From assembly GCA_003427395.1 (NCBI GenBank), contig BFEA01000046.1, forward strand, positions 2,126,398 to 2,190,397: a stretch of DNA of 64,000 nucleotides, read 5' to 3'. Shown piece by piece: positions 43,047 through 53,379 of this stretch. A program made the position numbers and the translations under genes. The notes under the pieces are model-generated. The model was not told the DNA's origin. It made no database searches and saw only the letters and a program-made list of their open reading frames with translations. The stretch's first letter is position 1. Each line of letters starts with the position of its first letter. Origin of the DNA: Chara braunii. Lineage: Eukaryota; Streptophyta; Charophyceae; Charales; Characeae.

Positions 43047-43541
43047 ATGGGTCGACGTTATGTACCCTTGAGGGAGAAATCTAAGCTTAGACTGATAAGA
43101 GGCCATGAAGGGCTGAGTAAGGCTGAGTCAAACAAGCTGTTGAATTCTCTTAATTCTATAGCATGTAAGGCTGTAATTCCTTATGAAATCGTGAGGTATG
43201 AAGCCATAAAGAGGTCAGGAAAAGAACAAGACAGTCTGTATGTTCTTACATGCTATTTTATTGATCTTGATGAATATGATATTGGGATTTATGTGCCGAA
43301 GCAAAGATTTGATGAAAGCCGAAAAGGTGCGTGTTGGCAACGAGCATCGAATCTTGTGCATGATGAGAAGAGAAGATTAGAGCGAGAGGGAATAAATTTC
43401 CCCTTTAGCACCTATGTCAGACCTTTTGTTGGAATTCCGTCTCCACTTGTTGAGGGATTCGCATTCCCAAGACACAATTGGTATGTCATGATAAAGTTTG
43501 CATGGAAAGTGAAGAGAGCCCAAGAAGAATACTCTCAGTAG
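43047..43541 (+). CDS. element M leader ORF c, two mini-domains, function unknown
   Basis: A 164-codon open frame. The N-terminal part (about residues 15-70) has LRLIRGHEGLSKAESNKLLN then AVIPYEIVRYEAI. The middle has YDIGIYVPKQRFDESRKGAC, then a helical LVHDEKRRLEREG. The C-terminal part has RPFVGIPSPLVEGFAFPRHN and WYVMIKFAWKVKRAQEEYS. Both halves have relatives in the neighbouring frames (42901, 43542, 43870, 44055, 44349), so it is one piece of a frameshifted longer protein encoded between primer site and gag. No catalytic motif or signal peptide is seen. A chance ORF is unlikely given the internal homology. Confidence 0.5.
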   Translation: MGRRYVPLREKSKLRLIRGHEGLSKAESNKLLNSLNSIACKAVIPYEIVRYEAIKRSGKEQDSLYVLTCYFIDLDEYDIGIYVPKQRFDESRKGACWQRASNLVHDEKRRLEREGINFPFSTYVRPFVGIPSPLVEGFAFPRHNWYVMIKFAWKVKRAQEEYSQ

Positions 43542-43855
43542 CCAAGATAACTACTGTGAAGGGTAAACTCTATGAGGTGATAGGGTGTGATAATCCTTTT
43601 GTNATCCTGAGATATGAGACTTGCGAGAGAGGGCCCATAATATTTCACATTCCAGTGGTCAAATTCCTGAGTACTGGCAGCCTAGACGTAAGGATTTATG
43701 TACCGGCAGGTCTAGAAAAGGAAGATGACTACTTGAAGTGTCAGACATGTGCTTATATTAGTCTCATAAAAACGAAAGAGTGGCTTGAGAAGCTAAAAAG
43801 AAAAGTAACCGGGGGGAAAGAAGTGAGACAATTTGAGAGGTTTCCTGAGTTCTGA
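43542..43855 (+). pseudogene. element M leader: mini-domain fragment d
   Basis: Continues fragment c after a frameshift: VAKITTVKGKLYEVIGCDNP, an N base at 43603, ILRYETCERGPIIFHIPVVK, LDVRIYVPAGLEKEDDYLKC, KTKEWLEKLKRKVTGGKE. The pair RYE ... [FL]..D[IV].IYVP ... W/EWLE repeats the pattern of fragment c (IVRYEAIK ... YDIGIYVPK). Stop TGA at 43853. Confidence 0.5.
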
Positions 43856-43869
43856 ATTGCTATAAGGGA

Positions 43870-44054
43870 TTTGAAGGCAGGAGAGATTGGATGCCTCTGT
43901 TGGAAGCCATTGCTGAGATTGGTAGAGCAAGAGAAAAATATTCCATTGTGATGATAAAATCCCTACTCCAGAGTACCTTTGAACACAGATTCGAGACCCC
44001 TGATTATGTCCAACCTGAGATCTACCTTTCAGATATTGTTGATGATGCTTAACA
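43870..44054 (+). pseudogene. element M leader: mini-domain fragment e
   Basis: In another frame, GFEGRRDWMPLLEAIAEIGR, AREKYSIVMIKSLLQ and a tail ending DIVDDA before a TAA. DWMPLLEAIAEIGRAREKYS corresponds to NWYVMIKFAWKVKRAQEEYS of fragment c, with Trp, hydrophobic spacing and the REKYS/QEEYS end kept. Confidence 0.45.
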
Positions 44055-44588
44055 ATGCCCAGCCTGACAAGACAACTGACACTGGGGTTTGTGTTGGAAG
44101 GTAGAGTAGTCAAAGTAGAGGGGACTCTTCGGATCTCTGACAGAAATCTTTCTACCCTGGATGAATATGAGTTTTTACAACCTTTCTTAGATCGCATGAG
44201 AGATTCTTCTTTGAGAATTATCACTGACCAGACTGAGATAAGCTATCTGTTAAAGGTGGTGAAAGTTGGAACTACTGAGAGAGTATTATATCACACATTT
44301 CAAGAATGGGTTTCTCTTGCAAGAAGGATCAACAGTGGGTTGTAAACGATGCAATTTGATTATGAGATTTTAAACCCGACTCGATATTTTATGATTCGGG
44401 GTACTATAAAGGGATATGACAGAAGACTGAGTAGGGATGATGAGAGAGAGTTGATTGAAGATTATATTGGGAGGCTGAGAAGGATCGCACTGCCCTTGAT
44501 TACTACCCAATCCATTATTGCTTATATTCTATTCTCAAGGGGTAGAGCAGACAAAAGAAGAAAGAAACGAGCCTCTATCCCTTGCTAG
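44055..44588 (+). pseudogene. element M leader: two tandem copies of the LS-x2-DE mini-domain
   Basis: Two consecutive frames, 44055-44345 and 44349-44588. The first has VEGTLRISDRNLSTLDEYEF, LQPFLDRMRDSSLRIITDQT, EISYLLKVVKVG, EWVSLARRI. The second has IRGTIKGYDRRLSRDDEREL, IEDYIGRLRRIALPLITTQS, IIAYILFSRGRA, and a basic end. The alignment GT...DR.LS..DE.E....[FY]...R.R...L..IT.Q..I.Y.L is clear by eye. The likely third copy is GHEGLSKAESNKLLNSLNS in fragment c. Function unknown. The region ends about 80 bp before gag. Confidence 0.55.
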
Positions 44589-44666
44589 AAGAGTGAGAGA
44601 CTGAGGGGCAAAGAAGGAGAGGGCAAGAGTGATAGAGGGAGAGAAGAGAGTATCTGGAAAAAGTCT

Positions 44667-45660
44667 ATGGTCAAGATGGCAGGGCGAGCGATACCGAGTA
44701 CATCAGCAGGGACCAATGAAGAGGCTTTGGTTGGGGTTATACGGGAACTGGTCGAGAGGGTTGATACAATCAAAGGAGGGTCGGATATCGCAAGAGCAAA
44801 GAGGCCAGATGAGAAAATTCCCTGCTTCAGAGGACCCCAAGTTAATGACTTCCTGGACGAGTATGAGTTATTTGGACTCAGTTGTGGCAGATGAGCAACG
44901 ACTTAAGCACCTCCTATCTTATTGTGATACTGACTCAAGACTGGCCGTTAAGGAACTAATGGAAGGTGCCACTACATGGGAAGAGGTCAAGGAGAGACTG
45001 AAAAAGGAATTTGAGAAAGATTCAGTTCCAACCACAACTAAAGACTTACTGAACATCAGAAGAGCTAAATATGACACTTTCAATGTTTTTCTTCAGACCT
45101 TTATCCGAACAACAAGAAGAATTTCATATTTGGATGAAGCGCAGAGATGCCATATATTTTTGACAAATTTTACTGACAATGAAAGGCAAGTAGTCTTTAA
45201 TCGAGCTCAACACTATCCTCTCAGATGGGATGAAATGGTTGCAATCATAAAAACTCTACCTACTGTCTCCCATAAGAAATGGTCACTGGATCAGATCAGT
45301 ACTTTGGCCAAGGATTGGGAGACTGAGAATGGTATGAATAGAGGAAGCAATCTGACTGCTTAGAACATTCTTCAAAAAATGATGGCTAACTTTATGCCTG
45401 CAAGGCCTGCAACGCATGCTGTGGATGACAGGGGAAAGAAAAAGGTTGAAAGTGAGGAAGATGACGACGATGATGATGACAACGAAAATCATGGTAAGAA
45501 GGGGGATTCGTCCAGAGCCAAAAGGAATGGGAAGAATTGTGACAGAGGAAACAGAGAGAGAAGAAAATATGATGAGCGTCCTAAGAAAGTTTTACTCGCT
45601 ATTATTGTGGCGAAAGTGAACATACTACCACCTATTGCAAGCCTCTTGAGGAGGATGTAA
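44667..45660 (+). pseudogene. element M: gag with damaged zinc knuckle
   Basis: Starts VKMAGRAIPSTSAGTNEEAL after a Met at 44667, then EKIPCFRGPQVNDFLDEYEL. A frameshift near 44880 continues as VADEQRLKHLLSYCDTDSRL, EGATTWEEVKERLKKEFEKD, NVFLQTFIRTTRRISYLDEA, a typical retrotransposon gag helical core. TAG at 45361 interrupts the same frame, followed by an acidic DDDDDDDNE tract and basic KRNGKNCDRGNRERRKYDE. Near 45597-45635, in another frame, RYYCGESEHTTTYC is a CxxCxxxxHxxxxC knuckle whose first Cys reads Arg (CGC). Gag packages the element RNA. Confidence 0.75.
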
Positions 45661-46960
45661 GGAGTGGGGTAGCAAAGAAAGATGCGATGGGCCATGTCTG
45701 TGATAGTTCATGGAATAAGCTGAATCCCAGACATCCGGAAGGTATGAGACTTCTTGCTCTTAAACATGATGAAAATATAAAGATTAAGAAGAAGAGAAAG
45801 GCCAATGTGAATGTTCATTTCCTCACAAGAGACGTGCCTAATGAACTGGTACAAAGAGCAGACGACCCTTATGCCATAATTGAGTTGTCTCTGCAGTCCT
45901 TAACACTGACAGAGTGTGAGCCTAGTGAGGCATCAATGAGTGAGTCTCCATTGGGAGGGGACCCTACTTTTCAGAATCCTTCTGGATTAGTAGAGTCCTC
46001 TTCCAATGAAATGACTAATCTTCTGGCTAACATGATGTCGTTCCATGGTGATCTACCCCCAGAGCTTATCATGGAACCCAGTGTCAGGGTTGGTGAAGTA
46101 AGGAACCACCAAACCCGTATGACACCTCAAATGATAGAAGAAAAGAAAAGAAAGAAGGCTGAGGAATCACTGATCGACATACTTGATGATCCTGAACCGG
46201 AACGTTCAAAGGAAAAGAATGAACAAGGGAGAAAGAGAAAATTTATTCTCAAGAGTGATTTGGATGATGAAACTGTGATTTCTAATGTAACTGCTAAGAT
46301 GTTGGACGAAACGGAAGTGACACTATCTTTCAAGGAAGCAACGATGCTAGCACCCAAACTGAGAGAAGAGTTGAAAAGGTTAATTGAGAAGAAAAAAATG
46401 GAAGTTAATTATTTGGGGTCAGTCTTTCCCAACCAAGTGAATAGATCACTGCAAGGTTGCAAGATGAGATTTGCAGCCATGGGTTGTGGGCATCTTACAA
46501 TTCGCATTAATCAAGTGAAGATTCTAGCCCTAATAATATTGCAGGAGAGTTCTTCGTGGCAGGATTCATTGATAATTTGCCTATCAAGGTTGGGACAATG
46601 GTTGTGGAGTTACTGGGTTTTGTAGTACCGGATTTGGATGATGACTGTATCTTGGGAACTCCATTCTTGCATAGGATGGAGGCGGTCCACTTTTTCAGTC
46701 ATGAGGGGTCATCTTGGATCAGTCTACAAGATCCCGAGATTGCTCGAGAGCAGACCTTTATGGTCCGTACGAAAAATGACTTCAAGCATCAACTATCTGC
46801 TAATTCGATCAGGAGGGAGGAATCTGCTGAAAGGGTTAGGAGACCAAAGGAGGAAGGAAAACAAGAAGCAAAAGAAGAGATTTCGGTGGGAATCAATCAA
46901 GTTTCGAAAATGATCCCGAGGATGAGGACGGGCAAATTGAAGCCTTCAAGAAAGCTGTAG
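45661..46960 (+). pseudogene. element M: gag-protease linker and retropepsin
   Basis: From 45687 a 312-codon frame: KLNPRHPEGMRLLALKHDEN, a long acidic low-complexity linker (45800-46250), helical RKKAEESLIDILDDPEPERS and ATMLAPKLREELKRLIEKKK. A shift near 46440-46550 leads to GEFFVAGFIDNLPIKVGTMV, VPDLDDDCILGTPFLHRMEA, the downstream retropepsin block (ILGTPFL). The catalytic D-S/T-G upstream is not legible. The frame 46556-46960 ends in a Lys/Glu-rich segment leading to RT. The linker is unusually long for a gypsy element. Confidence 0.65.
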
Positions 46961-47060
46961 AGATTGCTAAGGGAGGAAAGATAGAATTGAGATTTGCATC
47001 GACTCACCCTTTTTTAGGGAAATAGCCACTGGGTCAAAAAGAAAATACAAGCCCAAGGGG

Positions 47061-48587
47061 GTGAAGAAAAACCCAGTGGCAGTCCTAATAGAGAAAGATT
47101 ATTATGAAGCATTGGAAAAGGAAAGGCAAATTATAAGAGCATTGAGGGAGTCAGCAAAACTGGAGAATAGGGTCAACAAAGAGAGGTTTGACACAATGAA
47201 GATAGGCTCAGATCAGTTTATCCTGCCTAAAGAGAAAGAATATATCTTCAGGATGTGTCAGGAATTCTCTGGTGCTTTCTCCTTTAATGATGAGACGAGG
47301 GGGCGGTTGGACGTGGACATGATCAAGATGGCCAAGATTTGGACAGTTGATCATGTTCCATGGAATGATAGACCAACCAAGTATGCCCTAAAGGAAGAAG
47401 CGGAAGTAGTAAAGTACCTTGACAAGAAGATTGCATCCAATGTTGCTGAATCTGTTGATGGACCATATGCTAACCACTGGTTTTGTTTTTGGAAACCAGG
47501 GGGCGGGCTAAGATAGATACAGAATATTTAGAAACTCAATTCTGTGACGGTACGTGATGCAGGTAGTCTTCCTAATGCTGACCTCCTCGCTGAATCATTT
47601 GTTGGTCGATGTATTTATTCCCTAGTTGACCTGTATTCTGGCTATGATCAGTTCCCTATTGATCCCACTAGCCGACCCTTGACTGCCATACACACGCCGA
47701 GGGGACTTGATCAGATGTGTGTGGTACCTCAGGGCAGGACTAACAGAGTGGCAATGGTTCAGAGGGATATGATCAAAGTCATGCAGGATATTTCTCCTGA
47801 AATAATCAGTCCCTACATTGATGATAATCCTGTAAAATGACTCTTGGTAAGAGATGAGACTTTGGTCGCATGGGGAGTCAGAAAGTTTATCTGGGAACAT
47901 GGTGAAGGAGTAAAGATGGTCCTAGAAAGACTTCGGAAGTATAATCTGACTCCCAGTGGGCCAAACTCTCTTCTCTTCCAACCAGAAGTGATAATCTTGG
48001 GCTTCAGATGCTTCTCCAAGGGTAGGAGCCCAGATCCCAAGAAGATTGACAAGATCTTGAGCTGGCCTCTGCCTCTCAAAAGAGTGACAGATGTTAGGAG
48101 CTTCTTGGGAGTCTGTGGATTCTGGAGGATTTTTATTCCTCATTTTGTTGCCCTTGCAGTGCCTCTGAGAGAAATGGTAAGACAAGGGGCTAACTTAGCA
48201 TGGAATGATAAAAGACAAGCTGCAGCAAAAACATTGCAAGAGAAACTAAGAGACGGTGGTGTAGTGCTGGGAGTACCATATTATGATGATGAGGAGACAA
48301 AACCTTTCATTATTGAGGCGGATGGAGGACCAGCTGCGCTGGGTGGAGTACTTATTCAAAAAGACGAAAATGGGAGAGAAAGACCTCTAAGATTTGAAAG
48401 CAGAACCCTCAATTCTACTGAAAGAGGCTACACCCATTTCAGGAAAGAGCTACTGTCAATCATCCATAGCCTCAGGGGCTTCAGGCATTACGTCTTGGGA
48501 AGGAGATTCATCCTGAGGACTGATGCATCTGCTGTGATTGGTGCCATTAAAAAGCACCAACAGGTAGATCCAACAGTCAGCAGATAG
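47061..48587 (+). pseudogene. element M: reverse transcriptase and RNase H, one frame with three stops
   Basis: One frame from 47061: IFRMCQEFSGAFSFNDETRG, ALKEEAEVVKYLDKKIASNV, HWFCFWKPGGGLR, TAG (47514) and TAG (47529), KLNSVTVRDAGSLPN, CIYSLVDLYSGYDQFPI (first Asp), CVVPQGRTNRVAMVQRDMIK, ISPYIDDNPVK with an intact YIDD, TGA (47838), then the thumb and connection GFRCFSKGRSPDPKKIDKIL, SFLGVCGFWRIFIPHFVALA. RNase H: FIIEADGGPAALGGVLIQKD (first Asp), RTLNSTERGYTHFRKELLSI (Glu), FILRTDASAVIGAIKKHQQ (Asp). TAG at 48585 precedes IAFIWTYDFKLEKIPTEKNR. Apart from these stops the enzyme is legible throughout. The lineage looks divergent from the chromodomain elements around it. Confidence 0.88.
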
Positions 48588-49055
48588 ATCGCCTTCATCT
48601 GGACATATGATTTTAAGCTAGAAAAAATCCCCACTGAGAAAAACAGACCGGATGGCTTAAGCCGGATTGAGTGGCGAGAGGAAGAAGAAGAAGATGTGAA
48701 TGAAACGATTGAAGAATCTGCCTATGTTGATAATTTTCTTAATGAGAAAGATGATAAGGACTGTGAGGTGCCATGCTCCTACAGGTGGAATCCATGGCCA
48801 GAGGAAAGAGACAGCTGGGGAGAAATCCCTACTGCGTACATTTACGAATCGATTCTTGGGAAAGAAGAAGAAGATGAACCGAACGATTGGTATGCCAGAG
48901 TTAATGCAGCTGCAGTGGCCGCTCATGAGATTGGGGAAAGTTCAGGTTCAAAGGAAGAAGAAGAGAGTGAGAAAAATGAAGAAGAGATACTTTTCTTCTT
49001 TGAAGAGTATGATGAAAATTATCAAGAGATTAGCAGAAAGATGGAAAAGGAATAA
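48588..49055 (+). pseudogene. element M: acidic spacer between RNase H and integrase
   Basis: Same frame as RT/RNase H. After KIPTEKNRPDGLSRIEWRE come about 140 residues dominated by Glu and Asp, with aromatic islands (PCSYRWNPWPEERDSWGEIP, TAYIYESILGKEEEDEPNDW, NEEEILFFFEEYDENYQEIS) and a stop at 49053. Most gypsy elements have only a short tether here, so this long acidic insert is unusual. It may be an unstructured linker or an interaction segment. Confidence 0.6.
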
Positions 49056-49074
49056 CTAAAATAATATTATTGTA

Positions 49075-50309
49075 AAGATTCAAGAAAGAAATTCAGACTA
49101 AAGAGAGGACATCTCTTTGTGGATGGTAAGGGAGGCTTACCTCCACTAAGAGTGGTCTGTGGTAAAGAGAGGCAGTTAGAGATAATCGATGCTCTACATG
49201 AGGGGGTTGCCGGTGGCCACAGGGCTGCTGAAGCTACCTACTCCAAGACTGTCAAACTCTCCTTCTGGTCTGGCATGAGAGACATGATTTTCAGATACTG
49301 TAAATCATGTGTCTTATATCAGAAGAGGTCCACCACAAGGATGATTGAGCCCCTATTCCCTACAATCTTGGTAGAGCCGGGTAGTAGAGTTCATCTGGAT
49401 CTCATCACTATGCCTCCAGGCAAGGGTAGGATGAGATACATATTAAACATGAGAGATAATTTCTCTGGATACGTTGAGGCAAAAACTCTGAAAAGGAAGA
49501 CAGCCGAGCAAGTGGCTGATTGGATAGAGGAAGTCTATCTCAGGTATCCTTTTATCAGAGAATTTGTCTCAGACAGAGGGATGAGAATTCAGAAATGAGG
49601 TCGTCAGAAGAATTACACTCAGATTGAGTGTCAGAATTCGGTATGTGACTACTTACCATCCTCAAGCGAATGCCCCTGTTGAAAGAGACCACAAAACTGT
49701 GAAAGATTTCATTGGCCAAGTGGTGTGAAGGGAAACTCAGTAACTGGCCAAAGGAGTTAAGAGTTGCTGTATATGTTGATAATATCACAGTCAAGAGGAC
49801 TACTGGTTATGCACCTTTTACTCTGTGGTACGACGGATATGCTGCATTGCCTATTGAGAGTATTGTCAAGACATGGTCAAGTCAAGAAAGTGACAGAAAT
49901 TATTCTATTTCAGAACTCCTTCAGATCAGAATGAAGCAGATATCTGAAGTTGATCAGGCAGTGATGGATGCAACAGAGAGAATGGCATCCAGCAGACTAT
50001 CGGATCAAGAAAGATGGAACAAAAAAAGATACATAAGAAAAGAGAAATTGAAGATCGGAGATGTTGTTCTTTTGTTTGACAGCTCTTTTGAGACACAATG
50101 GACTAAAAGATTGGAGCCTTGATGGCTTGGTCCTTACAGAATCATAGGAGAAGCAGAAGGCAAGGTTTATGAGATCTCATAAATGGATGGATCCAGGGTT
50201 CATGACATGGTATCAGGGTCAAGACTTCGTAAGTTCATCTTTAGAGACCTTGATTTCATCACTACAGTGACTCCAAAGAGAGGGAAGAGAAGTCAACCAT
50301 CCAAGTAAG
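49075..50309 (+). pseudogene. element M: integrase
   Basis: RLKRGHLFVDGKGGLPPLRV, LHEGVAGGHRAAEATYSKTV (His pair), MIFRYCKSCVLYQKRSTTRM (Cys pair CxxC), HLDLITMPPGKGRMRYILNM (first catalytic Asp), YVEAKTLKRKTAEQVADWIE, REFVSDRGMRI (second Asp). A frameshift at about 49595 follows, then TYHPQANAPVERDHKTVK (Glu) in a third frame near 49650. From 49712: RTTGYAPFTLWYDGYAALPI, KLKIGDVVLLFDSSFETQWT, TGA 50120, WLGPYRIIGEAEGKVYEIS, TAA near 50180, then a basic end. No chromodomain is seen. All D-D-E residues are present but in separate frames. Confidence 0.82.
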
Positions 50310-52150
50310 AGAACGATCATAGAGGACTGAGAAAGAGTATAATAAGACATTGAGACAGTGAGGCTCAATTATCAGCAGACAATGGTTATTTTTGCATAGT
50401 CGATTCAACATTTCAGTTTCAGTACTTAACGAGACTATATCTTTGATGTAGTGCTGCAGTCGTTCTATGAGTGTCAAGTTCTGAGAGTGAGGAGTAACAG
50501 TGAGTACTATTCTGGGAGCATTGGCACAGTGTCAAGATTTGAGAAACTTATGGCTGTGGCACATCAAATGATATGAGCAGTATTATTTTTATCACAAAAA
50601 GAAAGCATGATGGGCATAAAGAAGTTCAGTTCTGACAGAATGAAAGTTATCAGCAGAAGGACTTCGTGTCTCTAACTAAGTTGTCCATCCAAGAGATTCA
50701 GATGAAGGCATGCATAAAGAAGTTCAACTTTACTTGACTGAGGGTGGTCAGTAGAGGGACTTCGTGCTTCTTGGCTAAGGGCCTGTCTTCACTCAGATGA
50801 GGGAAGGGACCTCTCTGAGATCAGAGTTTCAGCATTTCCTTGAGGCTGACAGGACGTCTCTTGGAAAAAGAAATCCCAGTTGAGGGAAGGGACCTCTCTG
50901 GGGCTAGCACTAAGTTTTGCTTGTGACTGAAGGGAGGTCTCTTGCAAACTCTCAGTGTTGGCTAGCATGTTATTGTTCAGTGCCTCTTGAGACTGACGGG
51001 ACGTCTCTTGAGAGATGTTTGTTCTGGTATGGGGCGTGGGCAGTCTGCTTGTGGGTTATGATATGCTTGCCTGACTGTCTGTGCCTGGGGTTTTCCTCTC
51101 TAACCTAAGGATGCGTTGATTGTCGGGGCCAGCCAGAGCCTTACCGCAGTAGGTTGCAATCTGGTGGGGTCAGCAGGTCCCCGACGCGAGTGTCGAATTC
51201 CGTAGTCAGCTGAGGCTAAGACTCCGGGAGTCTGGCCTATGAGGTTGAAAGGGGTCAGTTGGAACCCTACCGCAGTCAGAGGACGCAATCCAATGAGGTT
51301 AGCCAGAGCCTGGAACTGTGGTTAGACCGGGTCCCACGTTCAAAAATCTGGGTGGGGTAGCCAGCGCCCTTGGCCAAAAACTGGTAGGTGAGTCGGTCCC
51401 TGACCGCAGTGGTCAAATCCGGGTTCGGGACAGTTTGACTGACGGGACGTCTACTGTCATAGGGTGACCAGACCCGCTATAGTCTGGGTGTCCTGGCGAG
51501 AGTGCCAAAGGGCTGTCATACTCGAGTAGTGGGTATGATTGGTCCTGACCTGGAGGCAGGTCAAAGGGGCTGTCAAGACAAATGGTCTGACTAGTTTTGG
51601 CCTGAGGCGGGCCGAATGAGGTATGTCAGACTGACGGGACGTCTGACATTCCTGGCCAGTGGTGGGCCGAAATCAAGGCAATCAATAAATCTTGGGTATG
51701 AAGAGTTGTTGTGTATTAATTGTTATTTGTTATTTATTATCTTTTTTTAATATGTTAATATTAGACTGCTGGTTGTCAGAGAGTCTGCTTGCTGGGGCAT
51801 GGTTGTTGTCTGTGAGACTCGCTGATTTTGCAGGTATACAAATATTTGTTTGAAGTTCCCAGACCAGAGAAAATGAAAAAGGGTTTGGTATCCCCTCCCT
51901 TTTGTCTGAGAAGTTGAGGAGATGCCTCAACCAGACCAGAGAAAGATATCTCCATCAAGTGAGGAGCAGAGAAGATGTCTCTCAGACTAGAGAACAGAAA
52001 AGAGGGTTTGGTATACCCTATTTCCAGCATGGCAGACAGAGTGAGTACTCTCGTTACCGGGGTCATCTTTGGCATAGATGCATGATCAAAAGCTAAGGTA
52101 ATCCCCATGTGAAAGACCAACAGTTGAACAAGTCAAACAAGCAGACAAAA
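50310..52150 (+). other. element M 3-prime region with dispersed GGGACGTCT motif
   Basis: Non-coding. The word CTGACGGGACGTCT, or close variants with one or two changes, occurs near 50848, 50925, 50992, 51439 and 51631. GAGGGAAGGGACCTCTCTG occurs twice (50800, 50884) and GGGTTTGGTAT.CCC twice (51880, 52003). A TA-rich patch is at 51720-51760. It is probably the 3-prime untranslated region or LTR of element M, but no match to the sequence before 42640 was found. Confidence 0.5.
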
Positions 52151-53077
52151 TCCTTCTTAAAATTTTATTTGGCGGCCGACAAGCGGCCTGGTTCATGAGG
52201 AACCTGCATCCCTGGCCTTAAGGAAGCCAAATTCTCAGGCTTGGGACACTATGAAGTGGACTGGATTGAGAATTTTCATGAGCCAAAAATCAGATTCAAA
52301 AGGCTGAAAAGAAGTCACGCTTATATAAGACATAAAAGACGGCCATGAGCTCGAGCTGGAAGAGAAAGAGGAGAAAGAAGATGCTGAAGAGAATGCAGTG
52401 ATTGGGATGATGGAGTGATGAGACGGCACATGGGACAGAAGGAGGTAGAGCTGGCACTATGGCCTTGCTTACGGCTGGGGTGGAAGGAGCTCCTCTGAAC
52501 TGTAGGAGCGTCGTGCCCTAACTGGTGGCTCCTCTTTGGCCTTCCCTGTTCTACCTCCCCTTGCTCTACCCTGACTGGGCGTGCCTCAGGCATGGTGCAC
52601 GAGAGGTGGGCCTAGCACCAAAGGCTATGACTGAGAAGGCTGTGCGAGCAAAGATTATGATGAGAGAGATGGATTCGGAAAGTAGAAGTAGAAGAAAACT
52701 GCGTAAACTAGGGAAAATAATTGTGCTAGCTAAGGAGGACTACAACATCCCACGTGAAGCTTAGTGCAAAGAGAGATGGCTAGCGCAGAGAGAGAAACCT
52801 AGCGCAAAGGGAGATGGCTAGCGCGGAGAGTGAGGATGAACACTTGGGGAGGAGGTGAACGTAGAGAAGAAAGACGAGCGCATAGAAAGAAGGTGTGCTC
52901 AAAGAAGTACGAACGCTATGAGAAAGGTGAAGAATTAGCTAGCGCAAAAGAAATGGTAGTGTGGAAATCGCCTCAAACCGCAAAGGAAATGAGCGAGAGC
53001 ATATTGGGTTGCGCTGTTTTTATATCGAAACTTCTCGCTCCGACCAAGCGGGGACGCTGGGTGGGGGGTTGGTATTA
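52151..53077. other. no gene recognised
   Basis: 52751-52835 holds three short direct repeats built on GAGATGGCTAGCGC / ACCTAGCGCAAAG. Otherwise mixed, purine-rich sequence without a motif-bearing frame. Confidence 0.45.
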
Positions 53078-53379
53078 TGTCGGAGGGGCACGGTGTCCCG
53101 ACCCTCCTGTGTACCAAGTCTCTGCATAGTGCAAGTTTCCTGCTCTGGTACCTGGATCGTTTCTCGGCGTGGACAGGTCCTGGTGGCGTAGCCCTCAGCA
53201 AAAGGGGTGCGCCACATGACTTCCCTTGGTCCACGCAGGCTCGGCGCCCTGCTGTACAGCAGAGCACAACCGGCCTGTGGCCGTGGTAGCCGTCGGGTTC
53301 GCCCTGGGACGCGGAAGTGAGACGGCAGGCTCAGTCTTTTCAACTGAGCGCCGAGCGTCCCTCTACTGAGTTATGGGTA
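53078..53379 (+). repeat. R1 interspersed repeat, copy 2 (302 bp)
   Basis: Plus-strand copy of the sequence at 19188-19488: TGTCGGAGGGG start, CCTCCTGTGTACCAAGTCTC, GCAAAAGGGGTGCGCCAC, GAGTTATGGGTA end. It runs directly into the RNase H of element C, so the boundary between repeat and element is sharp. The two copies are nearly the same length, which argues for a defined unit. Confidence 0.8.
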
